This document shows positions 1 through 7,761 of a stretch of DNA of 64,000 bases, in pieces. Every line of letters starts with the position of its first letter. The stretch's first letter is position 1. The stretch spans positions 2,703,001 to 2,767,000 of the forward strand of contig NZ_CP123622.1 in NCBI RefSeq assembly GCF_029873255.1, read 5' to 3'. The notes beneath the pieces were generated by a model. The model worked only from the letters and a program-made list of their open reading frames with translations. It ran no database searches and was not told the DNA's origin. Origin of the DNA: Pigmentibacter sp. JX0631. GTDB lineage: Bacteria; Bdellovibrionota_B; Oligoflexia; Silvanigrellales; Silvanigrellaceae. Both the position numbers and the translations under genes were made by a program.

Positions 1-87
1 TAATGACAAGCGTTTCTCTTCGTTAGCAAGCGAAAGACTAGATCGCTTGAGTAAGTAAACAGTTAAGTATCTTGTGGAGGTTTGTTT
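1..87. other. Upstream region of the flagellar regulator gene
   Basis: Only 87 bases precede the first gene. They carry a clear ribosome binding site (GTGGAGG at 74-80) but no convincing promoter: no GG-N10-GC sigma-54 element and no good -35/-10 pair is visible. The transcription start is probably beyond the window edge. Confidence 0.4.
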
Positions 88-1182
88 ATGAGTGAAGTGC
101 GTCCTGTGGGATTGTTTGACTTAGATTCCCCAAATTACGGAACACATCAAGGTAACAATGCTTTAGAAGGGCGTAGTATTCATCCAAATACAGTTCCTTC
201 AGAAGCAGATAATAGAATTTCTGAAGAAGAAATGCTTCGCCACTATCCAACGAGAGATGAAAAGGTATTTAAATTGCTCGAGGTTGCAAGAACGATTGCT
301 CCTACCAAAGTTCCTATTTTAATTACTGGTGAAAGTGGAACAGGAAAAGAAACTTTTGCTAAAGCAATTCATATAGCTGGTGGAAGAGAAAGAGGTCGTT
401 TTATTGTTGCAAATAGCTCAAACATTCCTGCAAATTTCTTTGAAATGGAACTTTTCACAACCCAAAGAAATCCGCATGACTATAATCAAGGCGCTATTAA
501 TAGGCCAATTGAAACTTGTTCTCTTATGTTGGATGAAGTAACAGAATTAGACTCAGCTATGCAACTAAAACTTCTTCGGATTTTAAAAGAACAAGATATA
601 AATAAAGGAGCAATTAGAAGAGGAACTGCTGCAGATGCAAGAATTATTGCTTGCAGTCATAAAAATATTCAAGATGAAGTAAATGCTCAAAGATTTAGAA
701 ATGATTTGTTTTTTAAACTACATGTAATTCATTTAGAAATTCCATCATTAAGACAAAGATTAGTAGATATAGATTTTTATTCTGAAATATTCTTAAGGGA
801 ATTTAACATTCAATTTTCTAAAAATGTTCAATTATCACCAACGGCTAAACAAGCATTAAGAACTTACACCTGGCCAGGAAATACAAGAGAACTAAGAAAT
901 GTTATTCAACGCTCAGTTTTATTATCTACAAGAGATTATATTGGAGTTGAAGAACTGCATTTAATGCGCGCAAATAGCCGTACAGAAGTAGCAATGGGGG
1001 AGCCATTACCACAAGTTACTTTAATGGAGCTTGAACAAAGACTTATTTTACAAACTTTAAGAAGAATGAATGGAAATAGAACACATACAGCAAAAGCGCT
1101 TGGTATTTCTTTAAGAGCATTGCGTTATAAACTTAATGAATTAGTTGAATGTGGGTATGAAGTAGAGGGGAAAAATGTATGA
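88..1182 (+). CDS. Sigma-54 activator-like (AAA+/Fis HTH) flagellar regulator lacking GAFTGA
   Basis: A 364-residue protein with the bacterial enhancer-binding architecture but no receiver domain. After about 60 residues without a recognisable domain comes the AAA+ module: Walker A GESGTGKE at about residues 81-88 and Walker B LMLDE with D149/E150. A Fis-type helix-turn-helix ends the protein (RTHTAKALGISLRALRYKL). The loop that should read GAFTGA, about residues 125-143, is replaced by unrelated sequence containing NQGAINRP, so contact with sigma-54 by the usual loop is doubtful. The ATG at 88 is chosen over a TTG at 82 because it lies 7 bases after GTGGAGG. The stop overlaps flgB by 4 bases, so it heads the flagellar operon, as FlrC/FleR/FlgR-type regulators do. 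It may activate differently or act as a repressor or co-regulator. Confidence 0.85.
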   Translation: MSEVRPVGLFDLDSPNYGTHQGNNALEGRSIHPNTVPSEADNRISEEEMLRHYPTRDEKVFKLLEVARTIAPTKVPILITGESGTGKETFAKAIHIAGGRERGRFIVANSSNIPANFFEMELFTTQRNPHDYNQGAINRPIETCSLMLDEVTELDSAMQLKLLRILKEQDINKGAIRRGTAADARIIACSHKNIQDEVNAQRFRNDLFFKLHVIHLEIPSLRQRLVDIDFYSEIFLREFNIQFSKNVQLSPTAKQALRTYTWPGNTRELRNVIQRSVLLSTRDYIGVEELHLMRANSRTEVAMGEPLPQVTLMELEQRLILQTLRRMNGNRTHTAKALGISLRALRYKLNELVECGYEVEGKNV

Positions 1183-1607
1183 GTACCGTAATTGGGAACC
1201 AAATATTTGGTAAACCCGATGCTGTTCTTGAAGAAAGTTTAAACCAAAGATTAAAAAGACAAACGGTAAGTGTTGCTAATATTACAAATTCTCTTACTCC
1301 AGGTTATAGAGCGCTTGGGTTTGATTTTGAAAAACAACTCCAAGCAGCAATTGGATCAGACAAAGATTTAATAATGAAAGTAAGTGATTCAAGGCATATA
1401 AAAGCACCTGGGATGGGAGCGGATGGGGTTTTAAAGCCTGACATGTATGTAAAACCCACTGAAAGTATTGGAAATGATGGAAATACTGTAGATGTTGATC
1501 AGGAAATGACTGAAGTTGCAGGCAATCAAATTATTTATAAAGCAACTATTGAAACGTTAAATAGAAAATTAGGAATGTTACGTTATGCAATAAATGGCGG
1601 TAAGTAG
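1179..1607 (+). CDS. flgB: Flagellar basal-body proximal rod protein FlgB
   Basis: A 142-residue rod protein of the usual FlgB length. It has the N-terminal rod/hook motif region (SVANITNSLTPGYRA) and a C-terminal helix ending near YKATIETLNRKLGMLRYAI, the pair of helices that pack together in axial flagellar proteins. FlgB forms the cell-proximal rod in the periplasm with FlgC, FlgF and FliE. The start overlaps the upstream regulator (ATGA), and AGAGGGG lies 8 bases before it. It is followed by flgC and fliE in the canonical order. Confidence 0.96.
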   Translation: MSTVIGNQIFGKPDAVLEESLNQRLKRQTVSVANITNSLTPGYRALGFDFEKQLQAAIGSDKDLIMKVSDSRHIKAPGMGADGVLKPDMYVKPTESIGNDGNTVDVDQEMTEVAGNQIIYKATIETLNRKLGMLRYAINGGK

Positions 1608-1637
1608 CAAGTAACTAGTTTTAGTGGAGAATAGTTT

Positions 1638-2075
1638 ATGAGTTTTATAGAAGGTCTAAAAATAAGTGCTTCTGGATTATCAGCGGAAAGAATTAGAATG
1701 AATGTTATTTCTTCTAATTTAGCCAATGCAAATACATCTAGAACAGAAGAAGGTGGACCATATAAAAGAAAAGATGTTTTATTCACAGCAAGAAATTCAG
1801 GTTTAAGTTTTGATAATTTAATGCGGTTAGCTTTTGATCCAAATTTGAAAGAGGTCAAAGTAGATGGAATAACTGAGGATAGAAGAGCGCCAAGATTAGT
1901 TTTTAATCCAAATCATCCAGATGCAAATGAAAATGGTTATGTAGCAATGCCAAATATTTCTATTATGGAAGAAATGGTAAATATGATTACTAGTAATCGT
2001 TCATTTGAAAGTAATACTCAAGCAATAAATGCTACAAAATCAATGGCAACTACTGCAATAAGTATTGGTAGATAA
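1638..2075 (+). CDS. flgC: Flagellar basal-body rod protein FlgC
   Basis: A 145-residue FlgC. The N-terminus carries the axial-protein signature ISASGLSAERIRMNVISSNLANANT, and the C-terminus has the matching helix MITSNRSFESNTQAINATKSM. FlgC is exported by the flagellar type III apparatus and assembles the rod above FlgB. The RBS GTGGAG lies ahead of ATG 1638, after a 30-base gap from flgB. Length and motifs are ordinary for the family. Confidence 0.97.
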   Translation: MSFIEGLKISASGLSAERIRMNVISSNLANANTSRTEEGGPYKRKDVLFTARNSGLSFDNLMRLAFDPNLKEVKVDGITEDRRAPRLVFNPNHPDANENGYVAMPNISIMEEMVNMITSNRSFESNTQAINATKSMATTAISIGR

Positions 2076-2092
2076 AATAAAAGGTAACAAAA

Positions 2093-2425
2093 ATGGTAAA
2101 GCAAATTTCAGCAAGTGATCTAGAATATTTAAGAATGAAACAAAATTTAATTCGCACTGTACCTGCACAAAGTGGCGGAGGAACTCCTCCCGTTAATCCT
2201 GGTAAAACAGAATTCCAAGATCTGGTTGAAAAAGGAATTAAAGAAGTAAATACAGCCTCAAGAGAAGCAGAAAAGGCAAGTATGGATTTAGCGTCTGGTC
2301 GTTCCAGTAATATTCATGAAACAATGTTGTCTGTTACCAAGGCTGAATTAGGTTTCGATATGCTTGTACAAATGCGGAATAAAGTAATTGAAGCGTATCA
2401 AGAAGTGATGCGGATGCAGGTTTAG
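2093..2425 (+). CDS. fliE: Flagellar hook-basal body complex protein FliE
   Basis: A 110-residue FliE. The C-terminal half shows the family pattern: SNIHETMLSVTKAELGFDMLVQMRNKVIEAYQEVMRMQV runs to the end (the key stretch is KAELGFDML followed by RNKVIEAYQE). FliE links the MS ring (FliF) to the rod. It lies 17 bases after flgC and 30 before fliF, in conserved order, with an AAGGT ribosome site. Confidence 0.95.
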   Translation: MVKQISASDLEYLRMKQNLIRTVPAQSGGGTPPVNPGKTEFQDLVEKGIKEVNTASREAEKASMDLASGRSSNIHETMLSVTKAELGFDMLVQMRNKVIEAYQEVMRMQV

Positions 2426-2455
2426 ACTTCATTTAGAAACTATAGGTGAGTAAGA

Positions 2456-4063
2456 ATGCTAGAAAAATATAAACAATTCTTATCGCAGTTTTTCATCCAA
2501 AGTAAAGCATTTTATGCTGGATTAACTAAAGGTAGAAAAATTGCTATAGGAATTGGTTTATTTACTATATTTTTTATTCTAGCAATTTTTATTTTTTGGA
2601 AACCTACAGTTCGGTATGAACCAGCATACGCAAATCTTTCAAATGAAGATAAAACTGCAATTTTAGCACATCTAAAAAAATCAGGATACAAAGAATATAA
2701 ATTAGAGGGTGATACAATTTCATTTCCTGAAGATAAAATTCAGGAAATAAAAATGTCTTTAGCTCAAGAAGGACTTCCAAATACGGGAATTGGTGTTGGT
2801 TGGGAAAAGTTTGATGATAGATCTTTTGGTATGTCTGATTTTGAGCAAAGAGTTAATAAATTAAGAGCGTTACAAGGAGAGTTATCTAGAACTATTGGTA
2901 AATTAGAACCCGTAGCCAACAGTCGGGTTCATATTGTCATTCCTGACAATGCTATTTTTGCAGAAGATAAGAAATCTCCCACTGCAAGTATTTATTTAAA
3001 ATTAAAGCCAGGAAAAACTCTAAGCCAAAGGCAAATTCAAGGTATAATTCATTTAACTGCAAGAGCTGTTGAAGGGTTAGATCCGAAAGGAGTTACGATA
3101 GTTGATCAAGATGGGAACTTATTGACCCAACCAGAAGAGCAGGATGGTGGTATAGATAAAATTACATCTGCTCAACGTGAATATCAAAGAAAAGTTGAAA
3201 GAGAATTAGAGCAAAAAATTCGTGAAATTTTGGCTAGAGCAGTTGGTCATGATAAAGTTGTTTCGAAAGTTGATGCTTCAATAGAATATAAGAAAGTAGA
3301 AACCACGATTTCAGATGTGGATCCTGAACGGACAGCGGTTATTGCTTCGCAAAGAAATGAGCAGTCTTCTCAAGGAAATGGCCTTAATCCAACAGGTGTT
3401 CCCGGGGCAAAAAGCAATCTCCCTGGTGAGCGTGAAGACATTGGAATTGCTGGTGGTCTCACAAATAGTACTAAATCAAGCACTGAAAATTTAAATTTCG
3501 AAGTGAAAAAGACTTTAAGTAAAATAGTTGAGCCTATTGGAACTATTACAAAATTAAGTGCTTCAATACTAGTTGATGGAAAGATGGTTGATGGAAAATA
3601 CGTCCCAAGAACTCCTGAAGAAATGGCTATGGTAACAAAGCTTGTGAAAAATGCGATTGGGTTTAAAGAGGGAAGAGATACAATTACTGTCGAATCAACT
3701 CAATTTGAATTAGATGAGTTTGCTCTTGCGGAAAAGGCTTCACTTTCTGCGCGTCAAACAGCTCTTATTCAAACAGCTATTCTAGGTGCAGTTGCTATAG
3801 CTGCAATGTTCTTTATCTATTATGCACTAGTTCGTCCTTATTTTAGATGGCTTACCTATGATCCTGAAAAAAGAAGTAAAGAACAGCTTGCTTTGGTTGA
3901 TTATGAATTAGAAAGAACTGGTGCTGGTGCCAGAAGAGTTAAATTAAAAGAAGATGTGCCATTTGATAAACTTTCACCAAAAGAACAAATTTTATATCTG
4001 GCTAAAAATGATCCACAAAAGACGACTGAAGCTATTCGACAGCTTTTAAATCCAAATCATTAA
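2456..4063 (+). CDS. fliF: Flagellar MS-ring protein FliF
   Basis: A 535-residue FliF. There is an N-terminal transmembrane segment (about residues 29-49), a large periplasmic ring-building domain of the YscJ/FliF type (YANLSNEDKTAILAHLKKSG, then NSRVHIVIP), a low-complexity linker around 300-340, a second membrane helix near 440-465 and a cytoplasmic C-terminal tail that in other species binds FliG. It forms the inner-membrane MS ring on which the motor is built. The RBS AGGTGAG precedes ATG 2456. fliG, normally the next gene, does not follow: a non-coding stretch and a T6SS cluster start here. Confidence 0.97.
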   Translation: MLEKYKQFLSQFFIQSKAFYAGLTKGRKIAIGIGLFTIFFILAIFIFWKPTVRYEPAYANLSNEDKTAILAHLKKSGYKEYKLEGDTISFPEDKIQEIKMSLAQEGLPNTGIGVGWEKFDDRSFGMSDFEQRVNKLRALQGELSRTIGKLEPVANSRVHIVIPDNAIFAEDKKSPTASIYLKLKPGKTLSQRQIQGIIHLTARAVEGLDPKGVTIVDQDGNLLTQPEEQDGGIDKITSAQREYQRKVERELEQKIREILARAVGHDKVVSKVDASIEYKKVETTISDVDPERTAVIASQRNEQSSQGNGLNPTGVPGAKSNLPGEREDIGIAGGLTNSTKSSTENLNFEVKKTLSKIVEPIGTITKLSASILVDGKMVDGKYVPRTPEEMAMVTKLVKNAIGFKEGRDTITVESTQFELDEFALAEKASLSARQTALIQTAILGAVAIAAMFFIYYALVRPYFRWLTYDPEKRSKEQLALVDYELERTGAGARRVKLKEDVPFDKLSPKEQILYLAKNDPQKTTEAIRQLLNPNH

Positions 4064-4229
4064 TAAAAATAGATTACCAAAAAACTTGATTTTATATTAT
4101 TTAAGAGGTATATCAGTTATATCTTGAATATCTAACGATTTGTAAAAATTTAATGCAGTTATTATTGAGTTTAATAAAGTAACTTTTTTTTGTTGAAAAT
4201 AAATTAACAGTGCCTTTAAAATATGCTAT

Positions 4230-4281
4230 TTTATTTAATAAAATATATTGATTTTTAAATGAAAATATTTTATTAAATAAA
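4230..4281. repeat. A/T-only inverted repeat after fliF, possible weak terminator
   Basis: Arms 4230-4246 and 4265-4281 are exactly complementary over 17 bases around an 18-base loop; CTTTTT follows a few bases later. With no G or C in the stem it is a poor intrinsic terminator. It may still help end the flagellar transcript. Confidence 0.4.
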
Positions 4282-4368
4282 GATACAATCTTTTTCTTAA
4301 TTAAATACCATCTTTTTATCCTCTATTTTTGCAAAACTTTGCTAATAAATATATATCTAACAAATGGT

Positions 4369-4390
4369 ATTCCTCTTTAAAAAGAGGAAT
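4369..4390. promoter_or_regulatory. Perfect 22-base palindrome, candidate activator site
   Basis: ATTCCTCTTT-AA-AAAGAGGAAT reads identically on both strands. It lies about 180 bases before the -24 element of the tssB promoter, a normal distance for an upstream activating sequence of an NtrC-type regulator. It lacks an adjoining T-run on either strand, so it is not a standard terminator. That the regulator encoded at 25047-26546 binds here is inference. Confidence 0.4.
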
Positions 4391-4524
4391 ATAGTCTAAA
4401 AAAAAATTGATTCATTTTATATCTTCGCCATAAATTTATAAGATTTAGTTACATAATAATCTTATCATAATATAGGAAACTTTACTTAAAAAAGATTATT
4501 AATGTAATACTTACATAATACTAT

Positions 4525-4534
4525 TTTGCGCAAA
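4525..4534. promoter_or_regulatory. Short palindrome TTTGCGCAAA upstream of the tssB promoter
   Basis: A 10-base perfect palindrome about 40 bases before the sigma-54 -24 element; a 6+6 dyad ATGTAA-tac-TTACAT lies just upstream at 4502-4516. These are possible protein or IHF-region contacts. Short palindromes occur by chance, so confidence is low. Confidence 0.25.
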
Positions 4535-4571
4535 TCGTAATCAATAAAAGTGTATTGTATCCAAGTCGACG

Positions 4572-4588
4572 CTGGCATGAAAATTGCT
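4572..4588 (+). promoter_or_regulatory. Sigma-54 (-24/-12) promoter for the T6SS plus-strand arm
   Basis: CTGGCATGAAAATTGCT has GG at 4574-4575 and GC at 4586-4587 with exactly ten bases between, and matches the YTGGCAN-N4-NTTGCW consensus closely. It points at tssB, whose ATG is 80 bases downstream. A transcription start near 4599 is predicted from the known spacing of such promoters. The nearby NtrC-type regulator with an intact GAFTGA (25047-26546) supports function. Confidence 0.85.
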
Positions 4589-4668
4589 AAGTGATAATTA
4601 GAAGCTGTTGATTAAGTTTTTGCAGCTTTTAAAACAGCCATTTTTCACTCGAAAGTAAAGGAAAAGAG

Positions 4669-5175
4669 ATGTCAAAAGGTACACAACAAAAATTATCAGT
4701 TTATAAACCACCACGCGTACAAATTACTTATGATTTAGAAGTGAATGGTTCTCCTAAGGAACAGGATATTCCTTTTGTCGTTGGTGTAATGGCTAATTTA
4801 TCTGGTCACTTGCATGAAAAAACTAAAAAAATTAAGAATGAAAAATTTTTAGAAATAAATAAAGAAAATTTTAATTCTGTCGTTCAATCAATTTCACCTA
4901 AGCTAAAATTAAAGGTCGCAAATAAAATTAAAAATGATGGTTCCTTTTCTCAAATAGAATTAAATTTTAATTCTATTGATGAATTTAATCCAGGTAAAAT
5001 AGCTAATAAAGTTGATGCACTAAAAGAATTACTAGAAATTAGAAAAAAATTAATTGAATTGCAAACTAATGTTGAGTGCAATGAAAAATTAGAAGAAACA
5101 TTAGTTCACTTTGTAAAAACTCCTGAAGCTTTAAAACTACTTGCAAGTTCTGAAGAACAAACATCAGCTCAATAA
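4669..5175 (+). CDS. tssB: T6SS contractile sheath small subunit TssB
   Basis: A 168-residue TssB (VipA/ImpB). The N-terminal signature PPRVQITYDLEVNGSP followed by DIPFVVGVMANLSG is diagnostic of the family; helical C-terminal segments follow. TssB interlocks with TssC to build the cytoplasmic sheath around the Hcp tube. It is the first gene of the plus-strand arm, downstream of the sigma-54 promoter, with GGAAAAGAG before the ATG and tssC 30 bases on. Confidence 0.95.
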   Translation: MSKGTQQKLSVYKPPRVQITYDLEVNGSPKEQDIPFVVGVMANLSGHLHEKTKKIKNEKFLEINKENFNSVVQSISPKLKLKVANKIKNDGSFSQIELNFNSIDEFNPGKIANKVDALKELLEIRKKLIELQTNVECNEKLEETLVHFVKTPEALKLLASSEEQTSAQ

Positions 5176-5205
5176 GTTTTCGCTTAAAAGGAAAGGATAT
5201 CATTT

Positions 5206-6690
5206 ATGAGTAATACAGAATTTGCTACAGAAACAAAATCTTTTTTTGATTTAGAAAATGGTCAGTCTTCAGTAATTGAACAGTTGCTAAACAAGTCTGA
5301 CTTAAATAAAAATGATCAACAAATTACTAATGCAAAAGATATGCTTACAGTTTTTGCAAAAGAAGTTGTTAATGAGAAAATGGAATATAAAAAGACAATT
5401 TCTCATATGATTAGCCAAAGAATTGCAGATATTGACGCTATTTTAAGTGAGCAAATTAATGAGATTATTCATAATCCGCAATTTCAAAAATTAGAGGCTT
5501 CTTGGAAAGGTGTGCAAAATTTAGTTAAATTTGCTGAGCCTGATGATAAGTTAAAAATTAGAGTTTTAGACGTAACCAAAGAAGACATCTTAGCTGATGC
5601 AGATGCTGCACCTCAGTTTGATGAAAGTGGCTTGTTCAAACTCGTATACGAACAAGAATACGGTACTTTTGGTGGTTCACCCTACGGACTTTTAGTGGGT
5701 GACTATACGTTTGGAAAAGGAATTGAAGATATCGAGTGTTTAAAAGCAGTATCGAGTGTTGCTGCGGCTGCACATGCTCCTTTTATCGATGCTGCAAGTC
5801 ATGAATTATTTAATATTAACGCATTTGATGAAATTGATAAACCAAAACACTTAGGGAAGCTATTCAATACAGCAGAATACGGTTCTTGGAATCAGTTTAG
5901 ATCCTTAGAAGATTCTAAATACGTTACTTTAACTCTTCCAAGAGTCATTATGCGTGAACCTTATGGTGGTAAAAATGGTATTCCAGTTAAGGAATTTCAT
6001 TTCGAAGAAAATCTTGATGGCACTGAACATGAAAAATATTTATGGGGAAATCCTTCCTTCTCCTTAGCAGAAAGAATGGTTGCTTCATATAGAGAATTTG
6101 GATGGTTTTCTAATATTCGTGGATCTGAAAATGGTGGGACAGTATCAAGTCTTCCATATCATTCTTTTATAGATAATGAAGGTAACAATACTTTTAAAAT
6201 GCCTGTAGAAACTATCATTACTGATAGACGGGAAAAAGAATTAGATGATTTAGGATTTTTAACTTTAGTTTACAAAAAAGGCACAGACTCTGCTACTTTC
6301 TTCGGATCAAAAACAATCCATAAGTTAACAGAGTATGACAATGATTTAGCAAATGCAAATGCACAACTTTCAGTTCAGTTACCTTATGTTATGGCTGTAT
6401 CCCGTTTTGCTCATTATTTAAAAGTGATCATGCGCGATAAAATTGGTTCTTTTGCAACACAAGGAGAAATTGATGCGTATTTAAATAGATGGATATCTCG
6501 TTATGTTACTTCTGATGATAATGCAAGTACTTATATCAAAAGTATTTACCCATTAAGAGAAGCAAGAGTTGATGTCGTTTCTGTCCCTGGAAAGGTAGGA
6601 GCTTATAAGGCTGTTATGTACTTGAAACCCCATTTTTATTTAAATGAATTAACAGTTTCTTTACGCCTTGTAACAGAACTTCCTCAATAA
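5206..6690 (+). CDS. tssC: T6SS contractile sheath large subunit TssC
   Basis: A 494-residue TssC (VipB/ImpC). Family hallmarks include NPQFQKLEASWKGVQNLV near residue 88, the GDYTFG region near 165, AAAAHAPFIDAAS near 187, and a C-terminal section with RFAHYLKVIMRDKIGSF, where TssB-binding and sheath contacts lie. It is a standard length. AAGGAAAGG precedes ATG 5206, and hcp follows after 35 bases, which gives the conserved tssB-tssC-hcp order. Confidence 0.96.
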   Translation: MSNTEFATETKSFFDLENGQSSVIEQLLNKSDLNKNDQQITNAKDMLTVFAKEVVNEKMEYKKTISHMISQRIADIDAILSEQINEIIHNPQFQKLEASWKGVQNLVKFAEPDDKLKIRVLDVTKEDILADADAAPQFDESGLFKLVYEQEYGTFGGSPYGLLVGDYTFGKGIEDIECLKAVSSVAAAAHAPFIDAASHELFNINAFDEIDKPKHLGKLFNTAEYGSWNQFRSLEDSKYVTLTLPRVIMREPYGGKNGIPVKEFHFEENLDGTEHEKYLWGNPSFSLAERMVASYREFGWFSNIRGSENGGTVSSLPYHSFIDNEGNNTFKMPVETIITDRREKELDDLGFLTLVYKKGTDSATFFGSKTIHKLTEYDNDLANANAQLSVQLPYVMAVSRFAHYLKVIMRDKIGSFATQGEIDAYLNRWISRYVTSDDNASTYIKSIYPLREARVDVVSVPGKVGAYKAVMYLKPHFYLNELTVSLRLVTELPQ

Positions 6691-6725
6691 TAATTGGTTA
6701 TTTTTACTCACTAGGAGAATAGATT

Positions 6726-7280
6726 ATGTCTAGTTCAGATTATGTATTAATTTTTATCCCTGGATTCAATGGTGGTTTTAACGCTCATAAAGAAGGTGAA
6801 AAAGGGATTTATTGTGCACAAACTACTTTACCAAAGCTAGAAGCGTATGGTGATAAATACGTTCTAAAAGGTCGTTTACTATTTGAAGTAAATGATAGCG
6901 CTTCTTCACCAGATTTCTTTGATAAATTGGCTGAATATGAAATTCGCGCACATGACGTTAAAACCGTGAAAATTTATTCTGTCAGTACTAAAGACGATGG
7001 TAAAACAAAAACTTTAGTTAAATTAAGTGACATGACTTTATATAACTATCAAATGAAAACTGAAGTTCAAAAAATGGCAGGCGTTGCTATTATTGAATTT
7101 ATTGTTCCAGATACTGTAAATAAAGAAGAAGTTCCTGGTATTAAATATACAACTTCTTATAAAGAAAGTGAAAAATCTACAGTTGCTGGTCCAGTAATTA
7201 TGATCAACTCAAGAAACAATACTGTTGAACAAGCAGCACATAAAACTTGGGATGATAAAGCTGTTGATGGTATTAAATAA
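6726..7280 (+). CDS. hcp: Probable Hcp (TssD), T6SS inner-tube protein, divergent
   Basis: A 184-residue protein directly after tssC, in the position and size range of Hcp. The sequence is a divergent member: no classic Hcp N-terminus is visible. The strand-rich pattern and the late segment TLYNYQMKTEVQK followed by GVAIIEFIV resemble the end of the Hcp barrel. Hcp would stack as hexamers inside the TssBC sheath and be secreted. A strong attenuator-like terminator follows immediately, consistent with hcp being made in excess of tssE-tssA. Assignment rests mainly on synteny. Confidence 0.68.
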   Translation: MSSSDYVLIFIPGFNGGFNAHKEGEKGIYCAQTTLPKLEAYGDKYVLKGRLLFEVNDSASSPDFFDKLAEYEIRAHDVKTVKIYSVSTKDDGKTKTLVKLSDMTLYNYQMKTEVQKMAGVAIIEFIVPDTVNKEEVPGIKYTTSYKESEKSTVAGPVIMINSRNNTVEQAAHKTWDDKAVDGIK

Positions 7281-7285
7281 TAATA

Positions 7286-7346
7286 CTTCTCATTAAGAAG
7301 ATAACTATCTAATGAGAAGGAGCATTCTTTCTCATTAGATTTTTTA
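7286..7346 (+). terminator. Intrinsic terminator with competing upstream arm after hcp
   Basis: Arms 7307-7318 and 7329-7340 form a perfect 12-base stem, extendable by two inner pairs, and TTTTT follows at 7341-7345. A third arm at 7286-7295 (CTTCTCATTA) is exactly complementary to 7310-7319, inside the left arm of the terminator, so the two stems exclude each other. The third arm begins 6 bases after the hcp stop codon, within reach of a terminating ribosome. This is the layout of an attenuator controlling tssE onward; that function is inference. Confidence 0.75.
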
Positions 7347-7356
7347 GGTAAGAATT

Positions 7357-7761
7357 ATGGAAAATTTACATAAGCTTTTTTATTCACAAGCAAGTAAAAA
7401 AGATTTTTTTTTTCCTATTGTAAGAAATATTAGTAATATTTTAAATACTAGAAGTTCTTTGCCATTAGGTGATTTCCTAGATACTGATATAGCTAGTATG
7501 AGTGTTGTAAATTATGGTTTACCAAGTTTCACCCATCTTTCAATGACATCAGAACGAGATATTGAGATCCTTTGTTTAACAGTAGCTAAATCTATAGTAG
7601 CTTTTGAACATCGTTTATCAAATGTGAATGTATCTTTTACTAGCTATGATCCTCTCAAAAAAGAGGCAAAAATTGCTTTAAGTGCTGTTTATGTAGATGA
7701 AGAATTGGTTTTAAATTTACTACTAAAAATTGCGCTTTGGGAGTTTATTGTCCATGTATAG
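7357..7761 (+). CDS. tssE: T6SS baseplate protein TssE (gp25-like)
   Basis: A 134-residue gp25/lysozyme-like baseplate wedge protein. SMSVVNYGLPSFTHLS matches the family's conserved 'VLNYGLPD' motif, followed by IAKSIVAFEHRLSNVNVSF-type sequence (the FEHRL region corresponds to the FEPRL motif). TssE connects the sheath to the baseplate. It starts 12 bases after the terminator's T-tract, and its end overlaps tssF by 8 bases, which suggests translational coupling. Confidence 0.88.
   Translation: MENLHKLFYSQASKKDFFFPIVRNISNILNTRSSLPLGDFLDTDIASMSVVNYGLPSFTHLSMTSERDIEILCLTVAKSIVAFEHRLSNVNVSFTSYDPLKKEAKIALSAVYVDEELVLNLLLKIALWEFIVHV

Larger units (their letters stand above)
4064..4668. other. Non-coding region between flagellar operon and T6SS
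   Basis: About 605 very A+T-rich bases with no supportable gene on either strand. Going downstream it holds an A/T-only inverted repeat (4230-4281), a perfect 22-base palindrome (4369-4390), a small dyad ATGTAA-tac-TTACAT (4502-4516), a palindrome TTTGCGCAAA (4525-4534) and a sigma-54 promoter (4572-4588) for tssB. The region marks the junction where the flagellar operon stops. Confidence 0.7.

Noticed and set aside
4064-4668. Insertion sequence at the flagellar/T6SS junction
   Set aside because: No transposase remnant, terminal inverted repeats or target duplication could be seen.
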